A DNA stretch of 64,000 bases from Neobacillus mesonae (GTDB taxonomy: Bacteria; Bacillota; Bacilli; Bacillales; Cytobacillaceae): contig NZ_KV440949.1 in assembly GCF_001636315.1 (NCBI RefSeq), forward strand, positions 5,474,084 to 5,538,083, given 5' to 3'. The notes under the pieces are model-generated. The model ran no database searches and was not told the origin of the DNA. It saw only the letters and a program-made list of their open reading frames with translations. Shown piece after piece: positions 32,064-39,983 of the stretch (positions within the stretch are counted from its first letter, which is position 1; each line of letters opens with the position of its first letter). A program made the position numbers and the translations under genes.

Positions 32064-34106
32064 TCACTCCACCCCCGTGTCAATGATTAGATTTCCATAT
32101 TCATCAACGGATAACAACTGACCTGGATACAGAACGGTCGAAGCAGTAGCTTCCTCTACAATAGCAGGACCTGAAACCTGAACTTCTTTGCCAAGTAAAT
32201 GACGATGATAGACCTTTGTGTCCATCCAGCCATCTCCTTCAAAATAAACTGGACGGGTTTCTTTCAAAGCATCTTCCGCATTGCCGCTGAATTCTAATTT
32301 CTTCAACGTCGGTTTGACAACCTTTCCAAAGGCAGTTAAATGCAAGCTGACAATTTCAGTTGGTGTCCCTTCCAATTTAAAGGTAAAATTCTGTTCATGA
32401 AGATCACCAAAACGTTCCACAACTTCGGCGATAGTTTCAGTTGTCCATTCGCCATTTGGAACCGGTACCTTCACGGTATGCTCTTGTCCAAGATAGCGAA
32501 CATCTGCAAATCTAGTGAACAATACCTTGCTTTCATCAAGTCCTTCCTCTTTAAATTGATTCAATGCCTGCTGTTCAAGTGAAGTCCATTCATGATTTAG
32601 TTCAGAAAGATCAACTTGATTGAGTCTTCTAATATAGGTCTGAATATAATCATGACGCAAATCGGTCATCAGCATTCCCCAAGCAGAGAAAACAGAAGAG
32701 GCAACCGGCACAATTACTTTCTTAACACCTAATTCTTTTGCTAATGCTGTAGCATGCATCGAACCGCCGCCGCCAAAAGCAACTAAGGAAAATTCGCGCG
32801 GATTATGACCTTTACGTATTGAAATTAGTTTTAAGGCATTTAACATGTTTGAATTGGCAATCCGAATGATACCTAAGGCAGCATCTTCTACTGACAAATT
32901 AAAGTGTTCAGCAACCTTTCCCTTTACCGCAGCCTTTACTTTTTCCAAGTCAACTTTGTAATCAAAATTCTCAGGAGAAAGACGACCTGTAATTAAGTTT
33001 GCATCAGTAGTAGTAGGTTCTGTCCCACCCTGTCCATATGCAACAGGTCCAGGCAGGGCACCAGCTGATTGAGGTCCAACCTTTAAAGAACCAGCTCCAT
33101 CAATCCAGGCAATAGAACCGCCGCCATTCCCAATTTCTACAATGTCAACGACTGGAACCTTAATTGGATAACCAGCATTCCTTTCATTTCGTTCAATAAA
33201 ATAGTCAGTTGAAACCTTAACTTCTCCTTTATTTATGAGAGAACACTTCGCTGTTGTACCACCGATATCGAAGGCAATGATATTTTCCTCGCCAATGATT
33301 TCACCTAACACAGCAGCTCCATAAATTCCTGCTACAGGACCGGATTCAACCATATTAATCGGGGTTTGCTTGGCGCTATTAAAGGTAGTTGTTCCACCGT
33401 TTGACTGCATAATATAATTTTGGCTGTCAGTCTCATTTTCAAGGAGTTTTGCATGCAAACGATCAACATATGAGGCTGCGATTGGTTTTACATAAGAATT
33501 AAACACCGTTGTACTTGTCCGCTCATATTCCCGCCATTCTTTCGTGACTTCGTGAGAGGCAGTAACAGCAACTTCCGGCCAGACCTCATTAATTAGTTCC
33601 TTCGTTTCGATTTCATGCACAGGGTTTACATAGGAATGCAAATAGGAAATCGCAATGGCCTCTACTTCTTCTTTTTGAAAATAAGCGACAATCTCTTTTA
33701 CTTGTGCTTTATTTAACTGCGCCAAAACCTCACCTTTATAGTTAAGACGCTCTTCAACTTCCTGGCGCAAATAGCGCTCTACAAATGGTACAGGTTTTTG
33801 GTAGCGAATATTAAACAAATCAGGACGGTTCCCTCGTCCAATCTCAAGAACATCACGGAATCCTTTCGTGGTAATTAAACCTGTCTTTACTCCTTTTCTT
33901 TCCGTTAAAGCATTAATAATGACAGTTGTCCCATGAATAAATGTTTGGATAGCGGCTTGATCAATTCCACTTTTTTCAATTACATCGATCACACCTTTTT
34001 CAAAATTGGGAGGCGTGGTATGGCTCTTAGCCACTCCGATTTCACCATTCTCATTGACATACACTAAATCTGTGAATGTTCCGCCAATGTCTGTAGCTAC
34101 TCGCAT
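32064..34106 (-). CDS. Hydantoinase A/oxoprolinase family protein (HyuA-like)
   Basis: ATP-binding subunit of a hydantoinase/oxoprolinase/acetone-carboxylase-type enzyme, 680 aa. It begins MRVATDIGGTFTDLVYVNENGEIGVAKSHTTP, the typical hydant_A N-terminus, and has the ASKHA phosphate loop IIAFDIGGTTAKCSLINKGEV (about 273-293) and VVDIVEIGNGGGSIAWID. It acts with HyuB to open a cyclic amide at the cost of ATP. RBS AAAGGTGG precedes the ATG. It follows the XRE-cupin regulator gene by 41 bp. N-methylhydantoinase, 5-oxoprolinase and related activities cannot be distinguished by eye. Confidence 0.92.
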   Translation of the reverse strand: MRVATDIGGTFTDLVYVNENGEIGVAKSHTTPPNFEKGVIDVIEKSGIDQAAIQTFIHGTTVIINALTERKGVKTGLITTKGFRDVLEIGRGNRPDLFNIRYQKPVPFVERYLRQEVEERLNYKGEVLAQLNKAQVKEIVAYFQKEEVEAIAISYLHSYVNPVHEIETKELINEVWPEVAVTASHEVTKEWREYERTSTTVFNSYVKPIAASYVDRLHAKLLENETDSQNYIMQSNGGTTTFNSAKQTPINMVESGPVAGIYGAAVLGEIIGEENIIAFDIGGTTAKCSLINKGEVKVSTDYFIERNERNAGYPIKVPVVDIVEIGNGGGSIAWIDGAGSLKVGPQSAGALPGPVAYGQGGTEPTTTDANLITGRLSPENFDYKVDLEKVKAAVKGKVAEHFNLSVEDAALGIIRIANSNMLNALKLISIRKGHNPREFSLVAFGGGGSMHATALAKELGVKKVIVPVASSVFSAWGMLMTDLRHDYIQTYIRRLNQVDLSELNHEWTSLEQQALNQFKEEGLDESKVLFTRFADVRYLGQEHTVKVPVPNGEWTTETIAEVVERFGDLHEQNFTFKLEGTPTEIVSLHLTAFGKVVKPTLKKLEFSGNAEDALKETRPVYFEGDGWMDTKVYHRHLLGKEVQVSGPAIVEEATASTVLYPGQLLSVDEYGNLIIDTGVE

Positions 34107-34147
34107 GTAAACTCCACCTTTCTATAGGTTTGATATATTAATTTCAG

Positions 34148-34693
34148 TTAAAAAATAACTGGTGTTAACACCGATAAAATAATCGATTCACTATTAGTTG
34201 GATTTTCTAATGAATGAGGACAAGTGGATGGAAAATGAATCGATTCGCCTTCACGAACGACATACTCCTTCCCTTCAATGTAAAAAATAAGTAATCCTTT
34301 CAAAACATAGTGGTACTCTTCCCCTGAATGACCAAAATGTTGTGATTGTTTTTGCTGGGGAGGAATCTTAACCAAAATTGGTTCCATTGTTCTCCCGGCA
34401 AATACACCATTTAATCTTACATAAGTAAATTCAGAACCTTTTAACTGAAATGGTTTTTGTTCATCCATTTTGACCACATAATGTTCCTGCTGCTTTTCCT
34501 CTTCGAAAAATTCAGTTATTTTCACATTTAATGCATCTGCAATTTTTTTTAAGGAAGTAATAGCTAAGGAGGTCGCCCCTCTTTCTACTTGTGATAAGAA
34601 ACTAATCGAGAGGTCTGTTCTTTCACTAAGCTCTTTCAAGGTATAACCCCTTAAAAGCCGTAGCTCCTTTATCTTTTTGTAAATTTCATCCAT
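34148..34693 (-). CDS. XRE family regulator with C-terminal cupin domain
   Basis: Regulator of 181 aa. An HTH_3 domain covers residues 1-60 (IKELRLLRGYTLKELSERTDLSISFLSQVERGATSLAITSLKKIADALNV). A cupin_2 ligand-binding domain follows at about 105-180 (QHFGHSGEEYHYVLKGLLIFYIEGKEYVVREGESIHFPSTCPHSLEN). This arrangement is common in regulators placed at the head of catabolic or polyamine operons. It is followed at 41 bp by the hydantoinase genes, and is therefore probably an autoregulated controller of that operon. Confidence 0.9.
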   Translation of the reverse strand: MDEIYKKIKELRLLRGYTLKELSERTDLSISFLSQVERGATSLAITSLKKIADALNVKITEFFEEEKQQEHYVVKMDEQKPFQLKGSEFTYVRLNGVFAGRTMEPILVKIPPQQKQSQHFGHSGEEYHYVLKGLLIFYIEGKEYVVREGESIHFPSTCPHSLENPTNSESIILSVLTPVIF

Positions 34694-35110
34694 GTCAAAC
34701 TCCTTTATTGTATTACTATAAAATTCTACCTTTACTAAAATTTATTTTAGTATTACTGTAATTGAATTTATAATAACAGATTGTTTTATAAATTTAAAGA
34801 ATATTTTTAAGATTTATTCCATTTAGTTATTTTAATCTGAAATTTAATGAAATCTTATGAAAGGCAGTATATGGGTAATTAAACGTGATATTTGAGGAGA
34901 ATTAATAAAGCTAAAAAAGTCAGTCACCGCTGATTAATAATTTCATACAGCTGAAACTGACCTAATAGATAATATTTATCTGGCGGCAGGTCCTATAACG
35001 GGAAAAGAAGCCTAATAAGCCAAAGTTGAGGCTCTTTTATATGTAGGATTAAGTATGTTAGAGGTATGTATATATCAATCTAGTTACCATAAACGATGTT
35101 TTTGGCTTAT
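34694..35110. other. Intergenic stretch upstream of the XRE-cupin gene
   Basis: AT-rich promoter region. At 34918-34966 AAAGTCAGTCACCGCTGA ... CAGCTGAAACTGACCT is a loose hairpin recalling the GGTCAGTC family. At 35008-35040 AGCCT ... AGGCT followed by CTTTTAT is a weak terminator-like stem. No gene seen. Confidence 0.4.
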
Positions 35111-35111
35111 G

Positions 35112-35142
35112 AAAAGGATCTTCTCGTGTTGAAGATCCTTTT
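35112..35142. terminator. Hairpin terminator after the SRPBCC gene
   Basis: AAAAGGATCTTC / 7-nt loop / GAAGATCCTTTT, a perfect 12-bp stem about 70 bp after the stop of the SRPBCC gene. Confidence 0.75.
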
Positions 35143-35213
35143 ATGTTACTAAGGTTTCCGATATCTTTTAAAGATATTCCGTAAACAGCCTTATAATTTG
35201 CGGTATTTAAAAA

Positions 35214-35654
35214 CTATGAGAATACTGCAATTTTACGTGCGATCGATTCTGTTAAACGCGATGCTACTTTAGGAACAGCCCATTTAATAATGGGTGTTAA
35301 CACCGCCCCCGATAATCCGCCTGCACGGACTTCCACCTTACAAGTCATTGTTGTTTTACCATTAACTTCTTCTGCCGTAAAGTGACCGCTTCCTGTAAAA
35401 TTATCGGATAAACCTTTTAGTTCAAACTTAATATTTGAAGGTTCATTCCATTCGGTAATATCTACCTGCGCTTGTACTGTTTTTTTAATACCTTTCACAT
35501 TGCCTTCAAATGTCCAGATAGATTGCTTGTCATTTATGATTTCATGTTCTTTATAGGCTGGTACTGTCGTTGCCCATTTTTCAAGATCACTGACATAATC
35601 CCAAACTGCTTGAACATCTACTGGAATTTCTACTGTATGGATTCCGGTTGCCAT
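35214..35654 (-). CDS. SRPBCC/CoxG family protein
   Basis: A 146-residue START-like protein with the carbon-monoxide-dehydrogenase-subunit-G (CoxG) pattern: HTVEIPVDVQAVWDYVSDLEKWATTVPAYKEHEII at the N-terminus, GLSDNFTGSGHFTAEEVNGKTTMTCKVEVRAGGLSGAVLTPIIKWAVPKVASRLTESIARKI at the end. Such proteins bind hydrophobic ligands or recruit enzymes to membranes; no CO dehydrogenase genes are nearby, so the role is open. ATG 35654 is preferred over the upstream GTG because AAAGTGGG precedes it at a usable distance. Confidence 0.82.
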   Translation of the reverse strand: MATGIHTVEIPVDVQAVWDYVSDLEKWATTVPAYKEHEIINDKQSIWTFEGNVKGIKKTVQAQVDITEWNEPSNIKFELKGLSDNFTGSGHFTAEEVNGKTTMTCKVEVRAGGLSGAVLTPIIKWAVPKVASRLTESIARKIAVFS

Positions 35655-35950
35655 TATGATACCCACTTTCACTATGTATGAATTGTAAATTTATATTTCT
35701 ACTAAATATAATTATTACATAAAAGACATAAACTTACATCCCTAATTATACATAGCTTTCATTCTACTACTAACTTATTATTTGAAGAACAGAAATTTAC
35801 CAATCCTCTACACTGTGGCCCGATTGCTGAAGATTAAGATATAGAATTCATTAATTTGGATAAGAAAAAGGCCCAATATGGCAGCTGGTTCTTAAAATAT
35901 ACCCCTAGTAGTTTAAAATGAAAAAATTTCACTATGTGTAACATTTCAAT

Positions 35951-36427
35951 TTAACTGGCAAACTCTTGGGTTATTCTTTTTCCTTTCTCTACTCGTTCGG
36001 TAAATCGTCCATCTGTGTATTCTTTTATTACATTTCTCCAAAATAATTGTGCTTGTTCATTTTTTTCCATTTGGAAAACTTCCCAATTGCCCTTGTGTAA
36101 ACGAAATATCTCACTTGCAACAGATTTACCCAGGCCCGTTCTACGGTACTTTTTCATAATAAAGAATTCTGCAATTGAAAAATATGATTTAGTTTCTGTT
36201 TTTATCCATTTAACTAAGACAAAACCTGCGTATTTTCCTTTGAACCTCACTAAATATGGGAAGTGATTATCTTCTGTCCAATAATCGTTTAAAGGATATT
36301 CACCAAATCTCCCATTTTCTTCAACATGTGCTTCAATAAACTCAGAAAAGTCATAAATGTAGAATTGCATGAGGTTCGAAAGTATTTCTATATTCTCCAA
36401 ACTCGCTTTTATAATCTCGTAATCCAT
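35951..36427 (-). CDS. GNAT family N-acetyltransferase
   Basis: Acetyl-CoA-dependent acetyltransferase, 158 aa. The acetyl-CoA site is AEFFIMKKYRRTGLGKSVASEIFRLHKGNWEVFQMEKNEQAQLFWRNVI (motif A with RRTGLGK). Substrate unknown. Start ATG 36427 after GGAAGG; the TTG before it is not needed. Monocistronic, flanked by dispersed repeat copies. Confidence 0.85.
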   Translation of the reverse strand: MDYEIIKASLENIEILSNLMQFYIYDFSEFIEAHVEENGRFGEYPLNDYWTEDNHFPYLVRFKGKYAGFVLVKWIKTETKSYFSIAEFFIMKKYRRTGLGKSVASEIFRLHKGNWEVFQMEKNEQAQLFWRNVIKEYTDGRFTERVEKGKRITQEFAS

Positions 36428-36486
36428 CAATAATACCTTCCTTATTCGTATCTAATGTGTATAAATCTTCTTCATAACAATCATAA

Positions 36487-36513
36487 GAGCACATTTCTGG
36501 CTAAGAAATGCTC
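36487..36513. repeat. Dispersed repeat hairpin (GAGC-ATTTCT type)
   Basis: GAGCACATTTCT / TGGCTA-type loop / AGAAATGCTC. Very similar to the hairpin in the copy at 45938 (GAGCGCATTTCT ... AGAAATACGCCC). Confidence 0.55.
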
Positions 36514-36543
36514 CTTATAGCGGAACAAATGTAAGCTGCCTTA

Positions 36544-37035
36544 TTAATCTCCTTTTATATTAGTTTTCCAGCTTTTTTGTAGTTTCCGAATGGAAACGAT
36601 TTGTCCAATGTGGTAGGCGTTATGCGTCGACAAATTTCCTAGAACGGCCCACCACTTTGCGGTCTCTGGGAAACCATTCACATCATTTTCTACCTTTTCC
36701 TCAGTCAAAAGGTCTTGCCATTGCAGCAGTATTGTTAAGAGGCTCTTTTTTAAGTCATCAAACGATTTATTTTCTGTAATAATAAAGCTTTCATTATTGT
36801 CACTTATGGGCGTAACAGCATTTACATGAGATTTTTTGTATCTCTTTTGCCAAGTTTCATTCCAATAAAGAAGATGTTGTACAATTTCCGCAATACTATT
36901 GCTTTCATCATTAGGTTTCCAAAACGCTTCTTCCTCTGATAAGTCGGCAACCGATTCCGAAAACGGCACATACCAGCTAGGGTCGTTCGCATTTGCTAAC
37001 AATTGATCTGCCAAAACATCTTTTGCGTGAGCCAT
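36544..37035 (-). CDS. DinB/YfiT-like four-helix-bundle protein
   Basis: A 163-residue DinB superfamily protein, a putative metal-dependent thiol S-transferase or hydrolase. The three expected His ligands fit at VQHLLYWNETW (about residue 50) and AHNAYH-like STHNAYHIGQIVSIRKL near the C-terminus. The segment WAVLGNLSTHNAYHIGQI is typical of this group. Start ATG 37035 follows GAGGAGTG. No partner genes nearby. Confidence 0.8.
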   Translation of the reverse strand: MAHAKDVLADQLLANANDPSWYVPFSESVADLSEEEAFWKPNDESNSIAEIVQHLLYWNETWQKRYKKSHVNAVTPISDNNESFIITENKSFDDLKKSLLTILLQWQDLLTEEKVENDVNGFPETAKWWAVLGNLSTHNAYHIGQIVSIRKLQKSWKTNIKGD

Positions 37036-37100
37036 ACTAATCACACTCCTCTAATTATAAATTTCCTATTTCGACGCCGTTCTGAATTCTCCTGCATTAT

Positions 37101-37160
37101 TCCGTTAAATGGGCCTTTAATAAAAAAGACGCGTTCCTAACGAGCCCGTTTGTTGAAGAT
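37101..37160. repeat. Dispersed repeat copy
   Basis: Contains GGGCCTTTAATAAAAAAG ... GAGCCCGTTTGTTGAAGA. It shares CCCGTTTGTTGAA with copies at 43414, 45073 and 59472. Confidence 0.5.
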
Positions 37161-37206
37161 CGTTTCTTAAATAGAGCTTAGGGAAGATCTGAAGTCTGAT
37201 AAAAAA

Positions 37207-37234
37207 ACAACCAAGGAACTTTTTCCTCGGCTGT
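37207..37234 (-). terminator. Terminator of the YusW-like gene
   Basis: Minus strand ACAGCCGAGGAA / AAAG / TTCCTTGGTTGT followed by TTTTTTT. Confidence 0.9.
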
Positions 37235-37241
37235 CTCTTAT

Positions 37242-37757
37242 TTAATCCACATATTTCAATTTAGTGCCATCATGGAAGATGATTTCCAACTCGAATCGAT
37301 TATAGTCTGCAGGGAGGTCAAATGAGTTTAGAATTTGATGGATCGTATCCTTTTTGTTCGTGTCTTTAGAAATAGTCAGTTGTTTAACTTTTGAATAAAT
37401 ACTGTCGAATGCAGCTTTCCCGCTAAGGTGTTCATTATTTATATCATCATCAACTTCTCCTCCAATAAAACCTGAGTTGTCGTGATTAATCTCCGCTTCA
37501 TACTCTTTTTGCTCGCCATAAGATACCTCTAAATCAATTTCACTGAAATCCAATTTTTCCAGTTGCGACTTCATTTCATATTGATCTTGTGTATTTTGGA
37601 GATGATTGGAATAATTAACATTGGTTGTTTTACCAATATTATTCTGTGCAATATTTTTTTGATTTGTATTATTATCTGTTTCATTTGTTTGGTCGCCACA
37701 AGCGGTTAATAAGGCGATACAAAATACAGATAAGAAGATAAACAAAATTCGTTTCAT
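37242..37757 (-). CDS. YusW-like lipoprotein
   Basis: Secreted lipoprotein of 171 aa with signal peptide MKRILFIFLSVFCIALLTAC and lipidated Cys20, an Asn/Gln-rich linker and a C-terminal domain (LDFSEIDLEVSYGEQKEYEAEINHD ... LSGKAAFDSIYSKVKQLTISKDTNKKDTIHQILNSFDLPADYNRFELEIIFHDGTKLKY) that I recognise as YusW-like. Function unknown. It has its own strong terminator. Family assignment is from memory of the pattern. Confidence 0.78.
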   Translation of the reverse strand: MKRILFIFLSVFCIALLTACGDQTNETDNNTNQKNIAQNNIGKTTNVNYSNHLQNTQDQYEMKSQLEKLDFSEIDLEVSYGEQKEYEAEINHDNSGFIGGEVDDDINNEHLSGKAAFDSIYSKVKQLTISKDTNKKDTIHQILNSFDLPADYNRFELEIIFHDGTKLKYVD

Positions 37758-37984
37758 TTTTCGCCTCCGTATCGTCTTTCCTCCTTAGCAATCTGCATAT
37801 TAAGAGGATGTCCAAAATTTCAGGAAAAATGACTAACGAATCATTTCTTCACTTCTTTTTACCTTCTCGTTTAGTTAATTCTCATAATTTTATATTTAGA
37901 TAATGGCCATTTCATGCAAAAAAGCGCAGTTCCATCCTCTGAAAATGCGCCGATAATTAAATATCAAATGAAATTCTTTGGGAA

Positions 37985-38578
37985 TTATTTTGTCAAAATG
38001 CGCATTAACACATCAACATCTGGTAACCCATACTCTTCATCCATCTCTTCTTGAGTAAGAAGACTGTTGATGATGGTAAAATACCATGACAATATCCTTC
38101 GGGGTTCGCCTGGCGAAAATTCACCCGATTGCTGACCTTTAACGAAGATAGGGATTATTGGTTCAATCAGAACATTTGTTGAAACTCCTTCAAAGATCTG
38201 TGTGACCTTTTCGGGAACATCATCAGCCTTGCGGGCACGTTCCATTAACATAAAGGCATGAATATTGTCCTCATCAAGTATGTTTATCGTTAATGTTCTA
38301 ATTTGTTCAAAAGGTGTTCCCGGTAAAAACCCAACATTCTCGAGTTCACTTCTTGCTTCTTCCATCAATTCTTGGACGAGAGTGATGAAAAGCTCTTCTT
38401 TAGAATTGAAATAACGGTAAATTAATCCTTCACTAATGCTTGCTTCCTTAGCAATCATGCTCGTTTTCGTGCCAGTATATCCTCTGCGGGCAAACATTTT
38501 AAGCGCGGCTTGTTTGATCTGCTCCCTGCGTTCGTCACGGATTTGATCAAGCTGCTGCTGTCTGTTTAATGGAGACAC
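37985..38578 (-). CDS. TetR/AcrR family transcriptional regulator
   Basis: Repressor of 197 aa with an N-terminal TetR HTH: REQIKQAALKMFARRGYTGTKTSMIAKEASISEGLIYRYFNSKEELFITLV (about 17-66). The C-terminal ligand domain is generic. Start is GTG 38578, with GGAGG upstream. It follows the alpha/beta hydrolase gene by 72 bp on the same strand. A palindrome just upstream of that hydrolase (39712-39732) is a suitable operator, so the pair is probably autoregulated. Confidence 0.9.
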   Translation of the reverse strand: MSPLNRQQQLDQIRDERREQIKQAALKMFARRGYTGTKTSMIAKEASISEGLIYRYFNSKEELFITLVQELMEEARSELENVGFLPGTPFEQIRTLTINILDEDNIHAFMLMERARKADDVPEKVTQIFEGVSTNVLIEPIIPIFVKGQQSGEFSPGEPRRILSWYFTIINSLLTQEEMDEEYGLPDVDVLMRILTK

Positions 38579-38650
38579 CCTTCCAACCTCCGGATCTATA
38601 AAATGTCATATTCATTATATCATTAATATAGAGAAATTTTGCTTTTATCA

Positions 38651-39685
38651 TTAGATGATAGACGTTGAGACCAGTGGACATACTCTATTGATCAATTCCT
38701 CAAGAAACTGATTAGGTCGGGCAAAACACGCAAGGTGGCCAGCATTTTTGATGAGAACAAACTCCTTATGAGGGGCTTCAATCTCATCGTAATAAGCTCT
38801 AGCCAGTTCAGTTGGGGTGATAATATCATGATCTCCGTGAAAAATAAAAACCGGCAGCTCAAATTTACCGTATTTTTTAAAATCAAAGTTTATTAATTCA
38901 TCAAATAGATGGTCTAGGGAATAACTCATCCCTTTAAAAATATCCATCAAATCACGTATTTTATGTTCCGGAGAAGAGAGCATTGAGGGCAAAAATAAGT
39001 CTGTAATCATATTGGGGACATCCTTAATAGTTTTAACGATAAGTCGATTCTTTTTGTCAAAATCTTTACGATTCCATTGAGCTTGATCAAATCCCATTTT
39101 CTCAAGTAGCTGTACACCCTTCGAAATACCTGCCTCGCGGAAAGCGTTGACTGATAATGTATACAAAAGATTTTGTGAATCTGGGGCATTCTGATCTGTG
39201 CCGACATAGGCATAAAAAAGATCTGGCCTTAGCTTTGCCATCATGATTCCGATAAGACTGCCCACAGAGCTTCCAATAAGAATCACCTTTTGATGACCGA
39301 GTTTATCACGCAAATATTCTGCAGCCTCTATCCCATCCTTCACGAGACGGTCGAAAGTGATGACACCACTGCCCTCTTTACCGTTTTTGCCAAAAGTCTT
39401 TCCTGCTCCACGCTGATCCCACTGAACAACATTGAAGTGCTTCTCCCATGAACGCAACAACGGACTGAAGATGGAATAGGTCGAAGCCGGACCGCCATGA
39501 ATCAATAACAAAACAGGGTTGTTCCGATTCTCTCCACGAATCGTGATCCACTGATTGATACCGCCAATCTTAACGTAACAGCCTTCAACGATGCTATTAG
39601 CTGTGCTGATTTGAAGTTCTTTGGCATTCTTTCTCTGATTTCTCTTACGTAGAACGATTTCTCGCAGGATATTCGTTTGGCTCAT
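38651..39685 (-). CDS. Alpha/beta hydrolase (proline iminopeptidase-like)
   Basis: Hydrolase of 344 aa. The oxyanion segment HGGPASTYSIFSPLLRSWEKHFNVVQWDQRGAGKTFG is characteristic of the prolyl iminopeptidase branch; the nucleophile elbow is IGSSVGSLIG (Ser), Asp lies in HGDHDIITP and His in NAGHLACFARP. The substrate (peptide, ester or lactone) is unknown. The first gene of a probable hydrolase-tetR unit with an operator-like palindrome upstream. Confidence 0.88.
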   Translation of the reverse strand: MSQTNILREIVLRKRNQRKNAKELQISTANSIVEGCYVKIGGINQWITIRGENRNNPVLLLIHGGPASTYSIFSPLLRSWEKHFNVVQWDQRGAGKTFGKNGKEGSGVITFDRLVKDGIEAAEYLRDKLGHQKVILIGSSVGSLIGIMMAKLRPDLFYAYVGTDQNAPDSQNLLYTLSVNAFREAGISKGVQLLEKMGFDQAQWNRKDFDKKNRLIVKTIKDVPNMITDLFLPSMLSSPEHKIRDLMDIFKGMSYSLDHLFDELINFDFKKYGKFELPVFIFHGDHDIITPTELARAYYDEIEAPHKEFVLIKNAGHLACFARPNQFLEELINRVCPLVSTSII

Positions 39686-39711
39686 TCCAACATGCCCTCT
39701 TTCCTTTTCAG

Positions 39712-39732
39712 ATGAGTGAGCAACTTACTCAT
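39712..39732. promoter_or_regulatory. Candidate TetR operator
   Basis: ATGAGTGAG-CAA-CTTACTCAT: 9-bp arms with one mismatch, centred about 37 bp upstream of the hydrolase start. Confidence 0.6.
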
Positions 39733-39943
39733 TATAAGAATGGAACATTTTCCTGAAATTGTCAATAAGGAATGTTCATCAATACACCAGGGAAATTTCT
39801 TCATAGATTTCGCCCCCCAGATCTGAACAGTAGTCTTTATGCAGCTCACCGAATATATTTCAGCGGCTATTATTAGACGATATAGACTTTTCTATTAGAT
39901 TTAATAAAATGGGAAGCTCATTATTCCCTAATCCTAACGAAAA

Positions 39944-39980
39944 AAAGCTGAAGACTCCATACAGAGCCTTCAGCTTTTAT
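39944..39980 (-). terminator. Terminator of the nuclease-nagZ operon
   Basis: AAAAGCTGAAG ... CTTCAGCTTTTTTT on the minus strand, directly behind the nagZ-like gene. Confidence 0.9.
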
Positions 39981-39983
39981 AGA

